From contig CAWHCT010000018.1 of assembly GCA_963827785.1 (NCBI GenBank), positions 62,001-126,000 on the forward strand: DNA of 64,000 nucleotides, read 5' to 3'. The stretch comes from Site-B1 sp963827785. GTDB lineage: Bacteria; Bacteroidota; Bacteroidia; Flavobacteriales; Flavobacteriaceae. Position 1 is the first letter of the stretch. Each line of letters begins with the position of its first letter. The translations under genes and the position numbers were made by a program. The notes below the pieces were generated by a model. The model did not search any database. It was not told the origin of the DNA and was given only the letters and a program-made list of their open reading frames with translations. This document shows positions 45,556 through 53,469 of this stretch, one piece after another.

Positions 45556-47100
45556 TTATTTAATTTGTTTACCATTTTTATCAAAAAAATGATATTCTAA
45601 ATATGTGTAAGCATCTCTAGGTCTAATTTTCACCCACTTTTTGTGTTCAAAAAACCATTTTGAACGTACAGATGGAATGCCTTTTGTTAAAAAGGCCGCT
45701 ATAAAAGGATGTGTGTTTAAAGTCAACTTTTTATAGTCTTTTTTAATAAGTTGTTCTAAATCGTGACTAATTTTAGGCACAATTCCAATAGGAGCTTCAA
45801 CTTCCTGCCCATTAACTGCGTCGGGATCTTCCTCTCGCGTTTTAATGTTCATTTCCGGTCTTACTCGCTGTCTTGTAATTTGTATCAATCCAAATTTACT
45901 AGGAGGCAAAATTTTATGTTTCGCCCTGTCATCACTCATTTCATCTCTTAAATGATTAAATAGTTTTTTTCTGTTTTCTACATTAGACAGGTCAATAAAA
46001 TCTATAACAATTATGCCACCCATATCACGTAACCGTAATTGTCGGGCAACTTCACTTGCTGCGATCAAATTCACTTCCAGTGCAGTATCCTCTTGGTTTT
46101 TAGCTTTGTTAGATCTGTTACCGCTATTTACATCAATAACATGTAATGCTTCTGTATGCTCTATAATTAAATAGGCACCTTTTGCCATTGAAACGGTTTT
46201 ACCAAAAGAGGTTTTTATCTGGCGCTCAATTCCATATTTTTCAAAAACAGGAATTTTGCCTTGATACAACTTAACAATTGATTCTTTTTTTGGTGCAATT
46301 TGTTGCACGTAATCTTTAATTTGAATGTGAAGCGTTTCATCATCTACTATAATACTTGAAAAAGTATCATTGAAGATATCTCTTAATATTGAAGAGGCTT
46401 TATTCATCTCTCCTAATACCTTTGATGGATGATGCGCATTCTGTAGCTTTTTACACATTGCCGTCCAACGACTAAGCAAATTCTGTAAATCTTTATCTAG
46501 TTCCGCTACTTTTTTGCCTTCTGCTACTGTACGAATAATTACTCCGAACCCTTTAGGTGTAATACTTCTCACCAATCGTTTTAAACGTTCTTTTTCTTCT
46601 CTGCTCTCTATTTTTTGAGAAATAGAAATTCTATCAGAAAAAGGAACTAAAACAATATATCTACCAGCTATGGAAAGCTCGCTACTTAGGCGAGGTCCTT
46701 TAGTTGATATTGGTTCTTTCACTATTTGTACCAGCAGTGATTGATTTGATTTTAAGATTTCAGCTATGCTTCCGTCTTTCTCAATATCTTTTTCAAATGG
46801 GAAATTTTTTAAAGAATAATCTTTAAGTCTACCTGTGCTTACACGTTTTGTGAATTTCAATAGGGAAGGTAATTTTGGTCCTAAATCATGATAATGCAAA
46901 AACGCATCTTTATCATAACCTACATTTACAAATGCAGCATTTAGACCAGGAACAGTTTTTCTTATTTTGGCGATAAACACGTCGCCAACCGAAAAATTGT
47001 TATCATCTTCATCCTTATGTAATTCAACTAGTTTTCCATCTTTTAATAAGGCAAAATCAACATTGCTAGAACCAGAACGAATGATCAATTCTTTATTCAT
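45556..47100 (-). CDS. rng: Ribonuclease E/G family protein (RNase G)
   Basis: 514 residues. Endoribonuclease for rRNA maturation and mRNA decay. An N-terminal S1-like RNA-binding domain (VGDVFIAKIRKTVPGLNAAFVNVGYDKDAFLHYHD), then the catalytic DNase-I-like domain with magnesium-binding aspartates in IDVNSGN and IIVIDFIDLSN. It lacks the long disordered scaffold of RNase E. It lies downstream of the small basic protein and HU genes on the same strand. Confidence 0.93.
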   Translation of the reverse strand: MNKELIIRSGSSNVDFALLKDGKLVELHKDEDDNNFSVGDVFIAKIRKTVPGLNAAFVNVGYDKDAFLHYHDLGPKLPSLLKFTKRVSTGRLKDYSLKNFPFEKDIEKDGSIAEILKSNQSLLVQIVKEPISTKGPRLSSELSIAGRYIVLVPFSDRISISQKIESREEKERLKRLVRSITPKGFGVIIRTVAEGKKVAELDKDLQNLLSRWTAMCKKLQNAHHPSKVLGEMNKASSILRDIFNDTFSSIIVDDETLHIQIKDYVQQIAPKKESIVKLYQGKIPVFEKYGIERQIKTSFGKTVSMAKGAYLIIEHTEALHVIDVNSGNRSNKAKNQEDTALEVNLIAASEVARQLRLRDMGGIIVIDFIDLSNVENRKKLFNHLRDEMSDDRAKHKILPPSKFGLIQITRQRVRPEMNIKTREEDPDAVNGQEVEAPIGIVPKISHDLEQLIKKDYKKLTLNTHPFIAAFLTKGIPSVRSKWFFEHKKWVKIRPRDAYTYLEYHFFDKNGKQIK

Positions 47101-47326
47101 TTTGTTAATTTTTATCCATACAATTAAGTACAGATGGATTATACATTTTTTTCATCTGTTTCATTTTATTTGAAATCAGATGTCATTCACCAAAATTAAT
47201 TAGGTTGCAAGCAACTTGATTCATCTTGGCTTGTTTCACAGGATTTTATAAATCCGGTTAGATCTTAAATAATCAAGGAATTAGAATTATTTATGACCTA
47301 GTTTTCAAAGAACTTATATTAAAAAC

Positions 47327-47357
47327 CGAAAAAGTAGTTAAAAAAACTACTTTTTCT
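47327..47357 (-). terminator. Hairpin after the small basic protein gene
   Basis: AAAAAGTAGTT/AACTACTTTTT forms an 11-bp stem (47329-47355) whose outer half supplies the T run. The rest of 47101-47326 holds nothing I can name; it is the leader region of the RNase G gene. Confidence 0.5.
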
Positions 47358-47358
47358 G

Positions 47359-47451
47359 TTATTTATTTTTTTTATGACGATTTGCGCGGCGTCTTTTTTT
47401 ACGCTTATGCGTTGCTACCTTGTGTCTTTTACGTTTTTTACCACTTGGCAT
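47359..47451 (-). CDS. 30-residue highly basic protein, probably ribosome-associated
   Basis: ATG at 47449-47451, stop at 47359-47361. The peptide starts MPSGKKRKRHKVATHKRKKR and is nearly all K, R and H. Identical-looking tiny proteins recur in Bacteroidota genomes, where they are usually left unannotated or called ribosomal; the composition resembles ribosomal extensions that penetrate rRNA. It lies between the HU and RNase G genes. Existence is well supported by conservation that I recall; the role is inference. Confidence 0.75.
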   Translation of the reverse strand: MPSGKKRKRHKVATHKRKKRRRANRHKKNK

Positions 47452-47487
47452 ATGCTAGTTTTGTTTTAAATTAATATTATGTTTTAA

Positions 47488-47778
47488 TTATTTTACTTTA
47501 ACGCCAGTTTTTACGCTTTCAACAAATACTTTTGCTGGTTTAAAAGCCGGTATATTATGAGCTGGAATTTTAATGGTAGTATTTTTTGAAATGTTTCTAC
47601 CTGTTTTTTCTGCTCTTTTTTTAACGATGAAACTCCCGAATCCTCTTAAATAAACATTGTCTCCACTTTCAAGAGAAGATTTTACTTCGTTCATAAATGA
47701 TTCTACAGTTGCTTGAACATCTCCTTTTTCAATTCCTAATTTATCAGAAATTTTTGATACTAAATCTGCTTTAGTCAT
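47488..47778 (-). CDS. HU family DNA-binding protein
   Basis: 96 residues, nucleoid-associated dimer. MTKADLVSKISDKLGI start, GFGSFIVKKRAEKTGRN beta-arm and NIPAFKPAKVFVESVK terminus match HU. Upstream gap of ~125 bp probably carries its promoter. Confidence 0.95.
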   Translation of the reverse strand: MTKADLVSKISDKLGIEKGDVQATVESFMNEVKSSLESGDNVYLRGFGSFIVKKRAEKTGRNISKNTTIKIPAHNIPAFKPAKVFVESVKTGVKVK

Positions 47779-47904
47779 TACTTAATTATTTTTTGGGTTA
47801 TCTATATTAACTCTAAGGGAGGGCAAATATAATTATTTTATATTCAATATTTCAAACCTAATTCATTAAAATTTAAATTATTAAACCTTTATTTTAGCTA
47901 ATTG

Positions 47905-48957
47905 ATGAAAAGTGATATGGATTTCAGTAATATTCTGATTAATTGGTACTTACATAACAAGCGTAGTTTACCTTGGAGAGAGACAAGGAATCCATATTAC
48001 ATTTGGCTTTCAGAAATTATTTTACAGCAAACTCAAATTACACAAGGATTACCTTACTATTTAGCTTTCGTCAAGGAGTTTCCTACTGTTTTTGACCTAG
48101 CAAAGGCCGATGAAACTGCTGTTTTGAACTTATGGCAGGGACTTGGTTACTATTCCAGAGCAAGAAATTTACATGTTACGGCCAAACATGTTTCAAATGA
48201 ATTAAATGGGATATTTCCCGACAATTACGATGATCTGTTAAAACTGAGAGGTATTGGAGATTATACGGCAAGCGCCATAGCATCTATTTGCTTTGACCAA
48301 CCAACTCCAGTTGTGGATGGAAATGTTTACCGATTTTTATCCAGATATTTTGGCATTAAAACACCTATCAATGCATCAAAAGCCAATAAAGAGTTTAAGG
48401 CATTGGCACAGCAATTAATAGATAAAAAGAATCCTTCTGAATTCAACCAGGCAATAATGGAGTTTGGTGCCAGACAATGCAAACCTCAAAATCCGGATTG
48501 CACAAATTGTCCGTTTAATGAAAGTTGTGTTGCTCTTCAAAAGAATTTGATCAAAGATTTACCTGTTAAGATTAAAGCTAAAAAAGTCAAGAAGCGCTAT
48601 TTCAATTATCTGGTCTTTCTTTCTGAGGATGAAAAAACCATTATTGAAGAACGCAACGGGAAAGGTATTTGGCAAAAGTTGTATCAATTCCCTTTAATAG
48701 AAACTTCTCAAGAGATTGATCTGGCAGTACTTAGGCAAGAGGAGAGATTCAAAGAATTAACCAGGGGCAAGACCTATGCAATTTCGGTCTTTAATGATCA
48801 GGCCATAGTTCATAAACTGTCACACCAGCATTTGTACACCAAGTTTTGGATCATAACCTTAAACAAATTACCGGGACAAGGTTTGCCGGTAAAGAAGGTT
48901 AAAAATTATCCATTTCCAACCTTGATAAATAACTTTATAAACGAGTTTAATTTTTAA
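47905..48957 (+). CDS. mutY: A/G-specific adenine glycosylase
   Basis: 350 residues from the ATG at 47905 (a TTG one codon earlier is less likely). Removes adenine mispaired with 8-oxoguanine. Catalytic region SEIILQQTQI with the Glu, HhH-GPD motif LRGIGDYTASAIASI, catalytic Asp in VVDGNVYRFLSRY, and the [4Fe-4S] ligands C-x6-C-x2-C-x5-C in the CKPQNPDCTNCPFNESC segment. The C-terminal Nudix-like 8-oxoG recognition domain is present. First gene of the mutY-ssb-gldE-gldD cluster. Confidence 0.96.
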   Translation: MKSDMDFSNILINWYLHNKRSLPWRETRNPYYIWLSEIILQQTQITQGLPYYLAFVKEFPTVFDLAKADETAVLNLWQGLGYYSRARNLHVTAKHVSNELNGIFPDNYDDLLKLRGIGDYTASAIASICFDQPTPVVDGNVYRFLSRYFGIKTPINASKANKEFKALAQQLIDKKNPSEFNQAIMEFGARQCKPQNPDCTNCPFNESCVALQKNLIKDLPVKIKAKKVKKRYFNYLVFLSEDEKTIIEERNGKGIWQKLYQFPLIETSQEIDLAVLRQEERFKELTRGKTYAISVFNDQAIVHKLSHQHLYTKFWIITLNKLPGQGLPVKKVKNYPFPTLINNFINEFNF

Positions 48958-49038
48958 TCAGTCATAAATTTTTATTATTTTTAAGACTAGTGTGAAACAA
49001 AGCGTTAATTTTGCTTCGTAACTAAAGTTTTTAGAACT

Positions 49039-49488
49039 ATGTCAGGAACATTAAATAAAGTAATGCTAATAGGGCATTTAGGAGAAGATGTAAAAATGCA
49101 TTATTTTGAGGGTGGTGGATGCATTGGACGGTTTCCGTTGGCTACGAACGAAACTTATACCAATAAACAAACCAATGAACGTGTCACTAATACAGAATGG
49201 CACAATATTGTGGTTAGAAATAAAGCTGCAGAAATTTGTGAGAAATATTTAAGTAAAGGTGACCGTGTATATATAGAGGGGAGATTAAAGACCAGAAAAT
49301 GGCAGGATGAAAAGGGCAATGACAGATACTCTACTGAAATACATTGCACCGACTTTAAATTTTTAACAACTAAAAAAGAAAGTGGAGAGAATGAATCAAA
49401 TCAAAATCAGAAAACTCAAAAAACACAATCACTTCAGGATACTGTAAATGAGCCAATTGGTGATGATGACGATGATCTTCCTTTTTAA
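49039..49488 (+). CDS. ssb: Single-stranded DNA-binding protein
   Basis: 149 residues: OB fold (LNKVMLIGHLGEDVKM, GRFPLATNETYTN, TEWHNIVVRNKAAEI, YIEGRLKTRKWQDEKGNDRY), a Q/N-rich linker and the acidic DDDDLPF tail that binds partner proteins. A -7-like box TAATTTTG is at 49006-49013. Lies between mutY and gldE. Confidence 0.95.
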   Translation: MSGTLNKVMLIGHLGEDVKMHYFEGGGCIGRFPLATNETYTNKQTNERVTNTEWHNIVVRNKAAEICEKYLSKGDRVYIEGRLKTRKWQDEKGNDRYSTEIHCTDFKFLTTKKESGENESNQNQKTQKTQSLQDTVNEPIGDDDDDLPF

Positions 49489-49513
49489 TAATGTTTAAAT
49501 AAGCGTTTCAAAA

Positions 49514-50818
49514 TTGGACCCTGAACCCTCGAGTTTTTTATTAATCCTATCAGCAATTAATGTTTCTTTAATTGTTGGTACAGTTCTGCTTTTTGTCTTG
49601 TTGTTCTGTTCAGCGTTGATCTCTGGTGCTGAAGTTGCATTTTTTTCATTAACCAAATCTGATATTGAAAAGGGTATTGATGATGGTTTCAGACGTTTAA
49701 AAATTGTTTCAAAGTTATTAGAAAGACCAAAGAAGCTTTTAGCCACTATACTTATTGCAAATAATTTCATTAACATAGGAATTGTAATTCTCTTTGCCTA
49801 TTTAGGCAATGATATATTCAGTAAGGTTTCATCTATATTAATAAAATTTGTTGTTGAGGTAATTATTGTAACCTTCCTGATCTTATTGTTCGGTGAAATT
49901 CTTCCAAAGATCTATGCCAGTAGAAATCACATAAAATTCGCAAACTTTATGGCATATCCATTAAAGGTGCTGGATGTATTATTCTCTCCATTAAGCATGC
50001 CAATGAGGAGTATCACTCTGGCCATTCACAGAAATTTAGGCAGGGAAAAATCCAATTTAAGTGTGGACCAATTGTCACAGGCCCTGGAATTGACCAGTGA
50101 AGAAGATACAACAACAGAAGAGCAAAAAATTCTTCAAGGCATTGTATCATTTGGTAATACTGATACAAAACAGGTAATGCGGCCTCGAATAGATATTTTT
50201 GCGTTGAATGAAGAAATGATATATGAAGATATCATTCCCGAAATAATAAAGAACGGGTTTTCAAGAATTCCTGTTTATAAGGAGAATATCGATACAGTAG
50301 TTGGAATTTTATATGTTAAAGATCTGTTGCCATATATAGATAATAAGCAATTCAAATGGACCAGTATCATGCGCGAACCGTTTTTTGTGCCTGAAAATAA
50401 AAAACTGGACGACCTTATGAATGAATTTCAGGAAAAGAAAGTCCATTTGGCTGTTGTGGTTGATGAATATGGAGGGACCAGTGGGATTGTTTCCTTAGAA
50501 GATATCATTGAAGAGATCGTGGGGGAAATTAGTGATGAGTTTGACGATGAAGATCTAGTTTATAGCAAGCTGGATAGTAAGAATTATGTATTTGAAGGCA
50601 AAACAGCCTTAAAGGACTTTTACAGGGTTTTAAAGTTGGAAGACGACTCAGTTTTTGAGGAAGAAAAAGGTGAAGCAGAAACCCTTGCCGGTTTTGTGTT
50701 GGAAATATCTCGGGGATTTCCAAAGCAGGACAGTAAAATAATTTTTGAAGATTACGTTTTTGTTATAGAGTCTATTGATAAAAAAAGATTAAAACGCATA
50801 AAAGTGACGATTCCTTAA
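49514..50818 (+). CDS. gldE: Gliding motility-associated protein GldE
   Basis: 434 residues: an N-terminal DUF21/CNNM membrane domain with four hydrophobic helices (LLFVLLFCSALISGAEVAFFSLT), two CBS domains (VMRPRIDIFALNEEM, VVGILYVKDLLPYI) and a CorC/HlyC-type C-domain. It resembles magnesium/cobalt-efflux proteins; in Flavobacterium johnsoniae it belongs with gldD to the set needed for gliding and T9SS function. The start ATG at 49514 is 25 bp after ssb. Confidence 0.93.
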   Translation: MDPEPSSFLLILSAINVSLIVGTVLLFVLLFCSALISGAEVAFFSLTKSDIEKGIDDGFRRLKIVSKLLERPKKLLATILIANNFINIGIVILFAYLGNDIFSKVSSILIKFVVEVIIVTFLILLFGEILPKIYASRNHIKFANFMAYPLKVLDVLFSPLSMPMRSITLAIHRNLGREKSNLSVDQLSQALELTSEEDTTTEEQKILQGIVSFGNTDTKQVMRPRIDIFALNEEMIYEDIIPEIIKNGFSRIPVYKENIDTVVGILYVKDLLPYIDNKQFKWTSIMREPFFVPENKKLDDLMNEFQEKKVHLAVVVDEYGGTSGIVSLEDIIEEIVGEISDEFDDEDLVYSKLDSKNYVFEGKTALKDFYRVLKLEDDSVFEEEKGEAETLAGFVLEISRGFPKQDSKIIFEDYVFVIESIDKKRLKRIKVTIP

Positions 50819-50902
50819 AGAGACTTTAGACAAAAGAATCGAGAACCTAAACAAGAAATTTCAGCAGCAGACTGAATCCTACGACTGAGAACTGTACAAT
50901 TT

Positions 50903-51523
50903 ATGTTAAAAACCAATGTTCACATATTTTCATTAAAAGCTATTATAATAGTAATATTTCTGGTATTTACATCCTGTGAAGACGATCCTTTGCCTAAGCC
51001 AAAAGCTTTTTTGAGTTTAGAATATCCGGAAGCAATGTACACAAGGACCCAAACCGAACTGCCATTTACCTTTGAGAAGAATGGTTTAGCTACAAAACTT
51101 ACAAACAAGAGGTTAGAAAGCACAAAAGAAAGCTATGGACTCAATATTGAATATTCCAAACTTAAGGGCACCATTTATTTAACTTATAAAAAGATTGGAA
51201 ACAGAGAAGATTTGGTAAGGTATTTAAGAGATGCCCAAAACTTTACACAGGAGCATACCAAAAAAGCCGATGAGATTGTAGAACAGGTCTATGAAGACGC
51301 CTCACGAAAGGTGTATGGCATGTTCTATGAGGTTGGTGGTAACGCAGCATCACAATCACAGTTTTATGTGACTGATAGTGTCAAACACTTTCTAATAGGC
51401 TCATTGTATTTCTACGCAAAACCTAATTTTGATTCCATATTACCTGCTGCAGATTATTTAAAGAAGGATATTAAACGGATTATGGAAACGGTTGAGTGGA
51501 AAGAATTAAAAAACCTTCGCTAG
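50903..51523 (+). CDS. gldD: Gliding motility lipoprotein GldD
   Basis: 206 residues with lipobox VFTSC25. The body matches GldD: KAFLSLEYPEAMYTRTQT, PFTFEKNG, SYGLNIEYSKLKGTIYLTYK, YGMFYEVGGNAASQSQFYVTDS and FLIGSLYFYAKPNFDS. Essential for gliding in F. johnsoniae; presumed periplasmic face of a membrane. The stop codon TAG (51521-51523) lies inside the first REP-like palindrome. Confidence 0.94.
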   Translation: MLKTNVHIFSLKAIIIVIFLVFTSCEDDPLPKPKAFLSLEYPEAMYTRTQTELPFTFEKNGLATKLTNKRLESTKESYGLNIEYSKLKGTIYLTYKKIGNREDLVRYLRDAQNFTQEHTKKADEIVEQVYEDASRKVYGMFYEVGGNAASQSQFYVTDSVKHFLIGSLYFYAKPNFDSILPAADYLKKDIKRIMETVEWKELKNLR

Positions 51524-51543
51524 CGCTCGTCTTTGACGAGTGC
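51519..51543 (+). repeat. REP-like palindrome, left copy
   Basis: GCTA followed by GCGCTCGT-CTTTG-ACGAGTGC, an 8-bp stem with one G-T wobble. It overlaps the gldD stop codon and lies 75 bp upstream of the Y1 transposase. Two relatives follow at 52196 (inverted) and 52716 (same direction). Confidence 0.75.
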
Positions 51544-51617
51544 AATAGTGTATTCAAGTATTCAAAAAAGCATAAGCTATTCTTACAAATCAGAATAGCT
51601 TTTTGTATTTTAGAAAC

Positions 51618-52175
51618 ATGAGCAGAAAATATAAATTTCATAATAAAGCTGGTTTATATTTTGTAAGTTTTGCAACCGTAAATTGGATTGATGTATTTAC
51701 GAGACAACTGTATTTTAATATATTAGTGGAGAGTGTTAATTACTGTAGGGCAAAAAAAGGAATGGAGCTATATGCCTATTGTTTTATGCCAAGTCATATT
51801 CATTTAATATTTAGGTCTAGTAAAGACCAACCAATGGAGCTCCTGAGAGATTTTAAAAAACATACAGCAAAAAGAGTAATAGATGCCATACAAGGTAATC
51901 TACAAGAAAGCCGAAAAGATTGGTTATTATGGATGTTTAAACGCGCAGGGGAAAAGCAGGGAAATATAAGTACCTATCAGTTTTGGCAGCATAATAACCA
52001 ACCTATAGAACTATGGAGTGAAAAAGTGATAAAACAAAAGATAGATTATATTCATAACAATCCGGTAGAAGCTGGATTCGTAACCAAACCAATAGAATGG
52101 AAGTACTCAAGTGCAAGAAATTTTCAAAACGACCACACTGTTTTAAAAATTGATGATACTGGTTTTATTGGTTAA
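51618..52175 (+). CDS. REP-associated tyrosine transposase (RAYT, Y1_Tnp/IS200-like)
   Basis: 185 residues from the ATG at 51618; an upstream TTG (51603) is less likely. Single-strand HUH transposase: the metal-binding HUH motif is SHIHLIF, the catalytic tyrosine lies in KIDYIHNNPVEAG. RAYT-type features include YAYCFMPSH, the DFKKHTAKRV helix and the WKYSSARNF end. Likely a domesticated solitary transposase that recognises the flanking palindromes rather than a mobile IS with its own ends. Codon use looks native. Confidence 0.9.
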   Translation: MSRKYKFHNKAGLYFVSFATVNWIDVFTRQLYFNILVESVNYCRAKKGMELYAYCFMPSHIHLIFRSSKDQPMELLRDFKKHTAKRVIDAIQGNLQESRKDWLLWMFKRAGEKQGNISTYQFWQHNNQPIELWSEKVIKQKIDYIHNNPVEAGFVTKPIEWKYSSARNFQNDHTVLKIDDTGFIG

Positions 52176-52195
52176 TCATTACAATTATTATTGTA

Positions 52196-52222
52196 GCACT
52201 CGTTGCAAACGAGCGCCAGCGT
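52196..52222 (-). repeat. REP-like palindrome, right copy (inverted)
   Basis: GCACTCGT-TGCAA-ACGAGCGC followed by CAGCG is the reverse complement type of the left copy. It lies 21 bp after the transposase stop, making an inverted pair around the gene. Confidence 0.75.
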
Positions 52223-52264
52223 AGGGGACCACATTCATATTTCTGTAAGAAACTAAAAACAATC

Positions 52265-52705
52265 ATGAAAAAGATACTATTAATTATAACCATTGGATTA
52301 TTTACCAATTGCAAAGCACAAAAACCTTTGTTGGAAGATTTGTCGAGAGAGCATTTAATGAATTATACTTTTGCATTTATAGATAAAAATAAAATTACAA
52401 CACATGAGTTATATAATCAGAACATTTACGTTACTTTTTATCAAGTACTTGACCCACATGGAACACCTGAAGATTTTTCTCCCACTGACGGTTATGATGT
52501 TTTGGAAAGTTATATAATTTCCATCAGATCTAGTGATTTATACTCCAAAAATATAGACAGTAAATTGTATAAAATGAAAGGTTTATATACTCCTAAAATT
52601 TTGGAAATTAAAGAAACTAAATATCCCAATTTTTATATCAAAATTGAACATGGAATTCAGAACAAAAGAAAAATTGAAACATATGAATTGGAAGGAGTAG
52701 AGTAA
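52265..52705 (+). CDS. Small putative lipoprotein, hypothetical
   Basis: 146 residues: signal peptide with a possible lipobox LFTNC16, then a mixed alpha/beta body (EHLMNYTFAFIDKNKITTHEL, IYVTFYQVLDPHGTPEDF, YIISIRSSDLYSKNIDSKLY). No family recognised. It lies between two REP-like palindromes and has its own downstream terminator. The +strand frame is complete and in ordinary codons, so I take it as a real gene of unknown role. Confidence 0.65.
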   Translation: MKKILLIITIGLFTNCKAQKPLLEDLSREHLMNYTFAFIDKNKITTHELYNQNIYVTFYQVLDPHGTPEDFSPTDGYDVLESYIISIRSSDLYSKNIDSKLYKMKGLYTPKILEIKETKYPNFYIKIEHGIQNKRKIETYELEGVE

Positions 52706-52715
52706 TTACCAACCA

Positions 52716-52740
52716 GCTAGCGCACGTTTGCAACGAGTGT
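52716..52740 (+). repeat. REP-like palindrome, third copy
   Basis: GCTAGCGCACGT-TTGCA-ACGAGTGT is a diverged copy in the same direction as the left element, 11 bp after the hypothetical lipoprotein stop codon. Confidence 0.65.
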
Positions 52741-52750
52741 TTCATAGAAT

Positions 52751-52802
52751 TAAAAAACCCACTCTCCTTCGACTACGCTCAGGACAAGAGTGGGTTTTTT
52801 AA
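52751..52802. terminator. Bidirectional terminator
   Basis: AACCCACTCT (52756-52765) pairs with AGAGTGGGTT (52787-52796), flanked by A6 and T6. The loop contains CTTCGACTACGCTCAG, itself a common intergenic palindrome of flavobacteria. It separates convergent genes ending at 52705 and 52820. Confidence 0.85.
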
Positions 52803-52819
52803 TCTATATAAATTGTTTA

Positions 52820-53308
52820 CTAAGCTTTAGCTTCTTTTGCACAACAATTCATTTTGCAGTCGGCTTTACAGGCTGTTTCCTTTCCGGTGGTCTCCTTCGC
52901 TTCTGCCTGGTCAACTTTTTTGTCATCAGCTTCAAACTCTTCAACTGTTTTCATATCCTTCACAGAATAGGTGTCACCAGTCTTTTTAACAGTCTCAATT
53001 AAAAGGTCTGGATTTACTAATTCTACATCATATTCAACCATGGCTAATTTCTTGTCAAAATCTACTTTAGCAGATTTTACGCCTTCCATTTTTGCGATCT
53101 TCTTTTCAATGGTTGCAGCACAACCAATAGCACAGGTCATACCTTCTACAGTAAACTCAGCTTTAGCATATGTTGCATCGGGATTTAATTCTTTAACCTC
53201 AGTAGTTTCTGTTTCTACAGTTTTAACTTCTGGTTTTGCATCATTCTTACAAGCCATTACAAAGGCAACCATCATTGTAAGAGCAAGGATATTTCTAAGT
53301 GTTTTCAT
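52820..53308 (-). CDS. Heavy-metal-associated (HMA) domain lipoprotein with Cys-rich tail
   Basis: 162 residues. Lipobox VAFVMAC20. An HMA-like domain from about 48 to 118 (AKAEFTVEGMTCAIGCAATIEKKI, KSAKVDFDKKLAMVEYD), but the metal motif is C59-AIG-C63, three residues between cysteines instead of two. After an acidic linker the tail ACKADCKMNCCAKEAKA carries five more cysteines. Probably a periplasmic copper-binding or copper-chaperone lipoprotein; this is inference from domain type. On the minus strand with its own promoter region. Confidence 0.83.
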   Translation of the reverse strand: MKTLRNILALTMMVAFVMACKNDAKPEVKTVETETTEVKELNPDATYAKAEFTVEGMTCAIGCAATIEKKIAKMEGVKSAKVDFDKKLAMVEYDVELVNPDLLIETVKKTGDTYSVKDMKTVEEFEADDKKVDQAEAKETTGKETACKADCKMNCCAKEAKA

Positions 53309-53410
53309 AAATTTTAATTTGTTTAAGTCCTAAACGGATATTATATCTTTTTATTTGCTGCAAATCTAATAAATTATTTAATATCAGATTTGAAATCATG
53401 AAGATAGGAA

Positions 53411-53446
53411 ATAAAAAATCCGAAGTATTAAGCTCCGGATTTTTAA
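53411..53446 (-). terminator. Terminator after the M16 peptidase pair
   Basis: AAATCCG/CGGATTT stem (53416-53442) with a minus-strand T run, 24 bp past the stop of the 53470 gene. Confidence 0.75.
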
Positions 53447-53469
53447 AAATTATTTTATAATTAATGTTT

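Noticed and set aside
47101..47326. tRNA or small RNA gene in the leader of RNase G
   Set aside because: No cloverleaf, CCA end or T-loop pattern; only weak short inverted repeats.
51618..52175. Complete IS200/IS605 insertion sequence
   Set aside because: There are no clear subterminal IS ends with target cleavage sites and no accessory TnpB; the RAYT subtype with flanking REP-like hairpins fits better.
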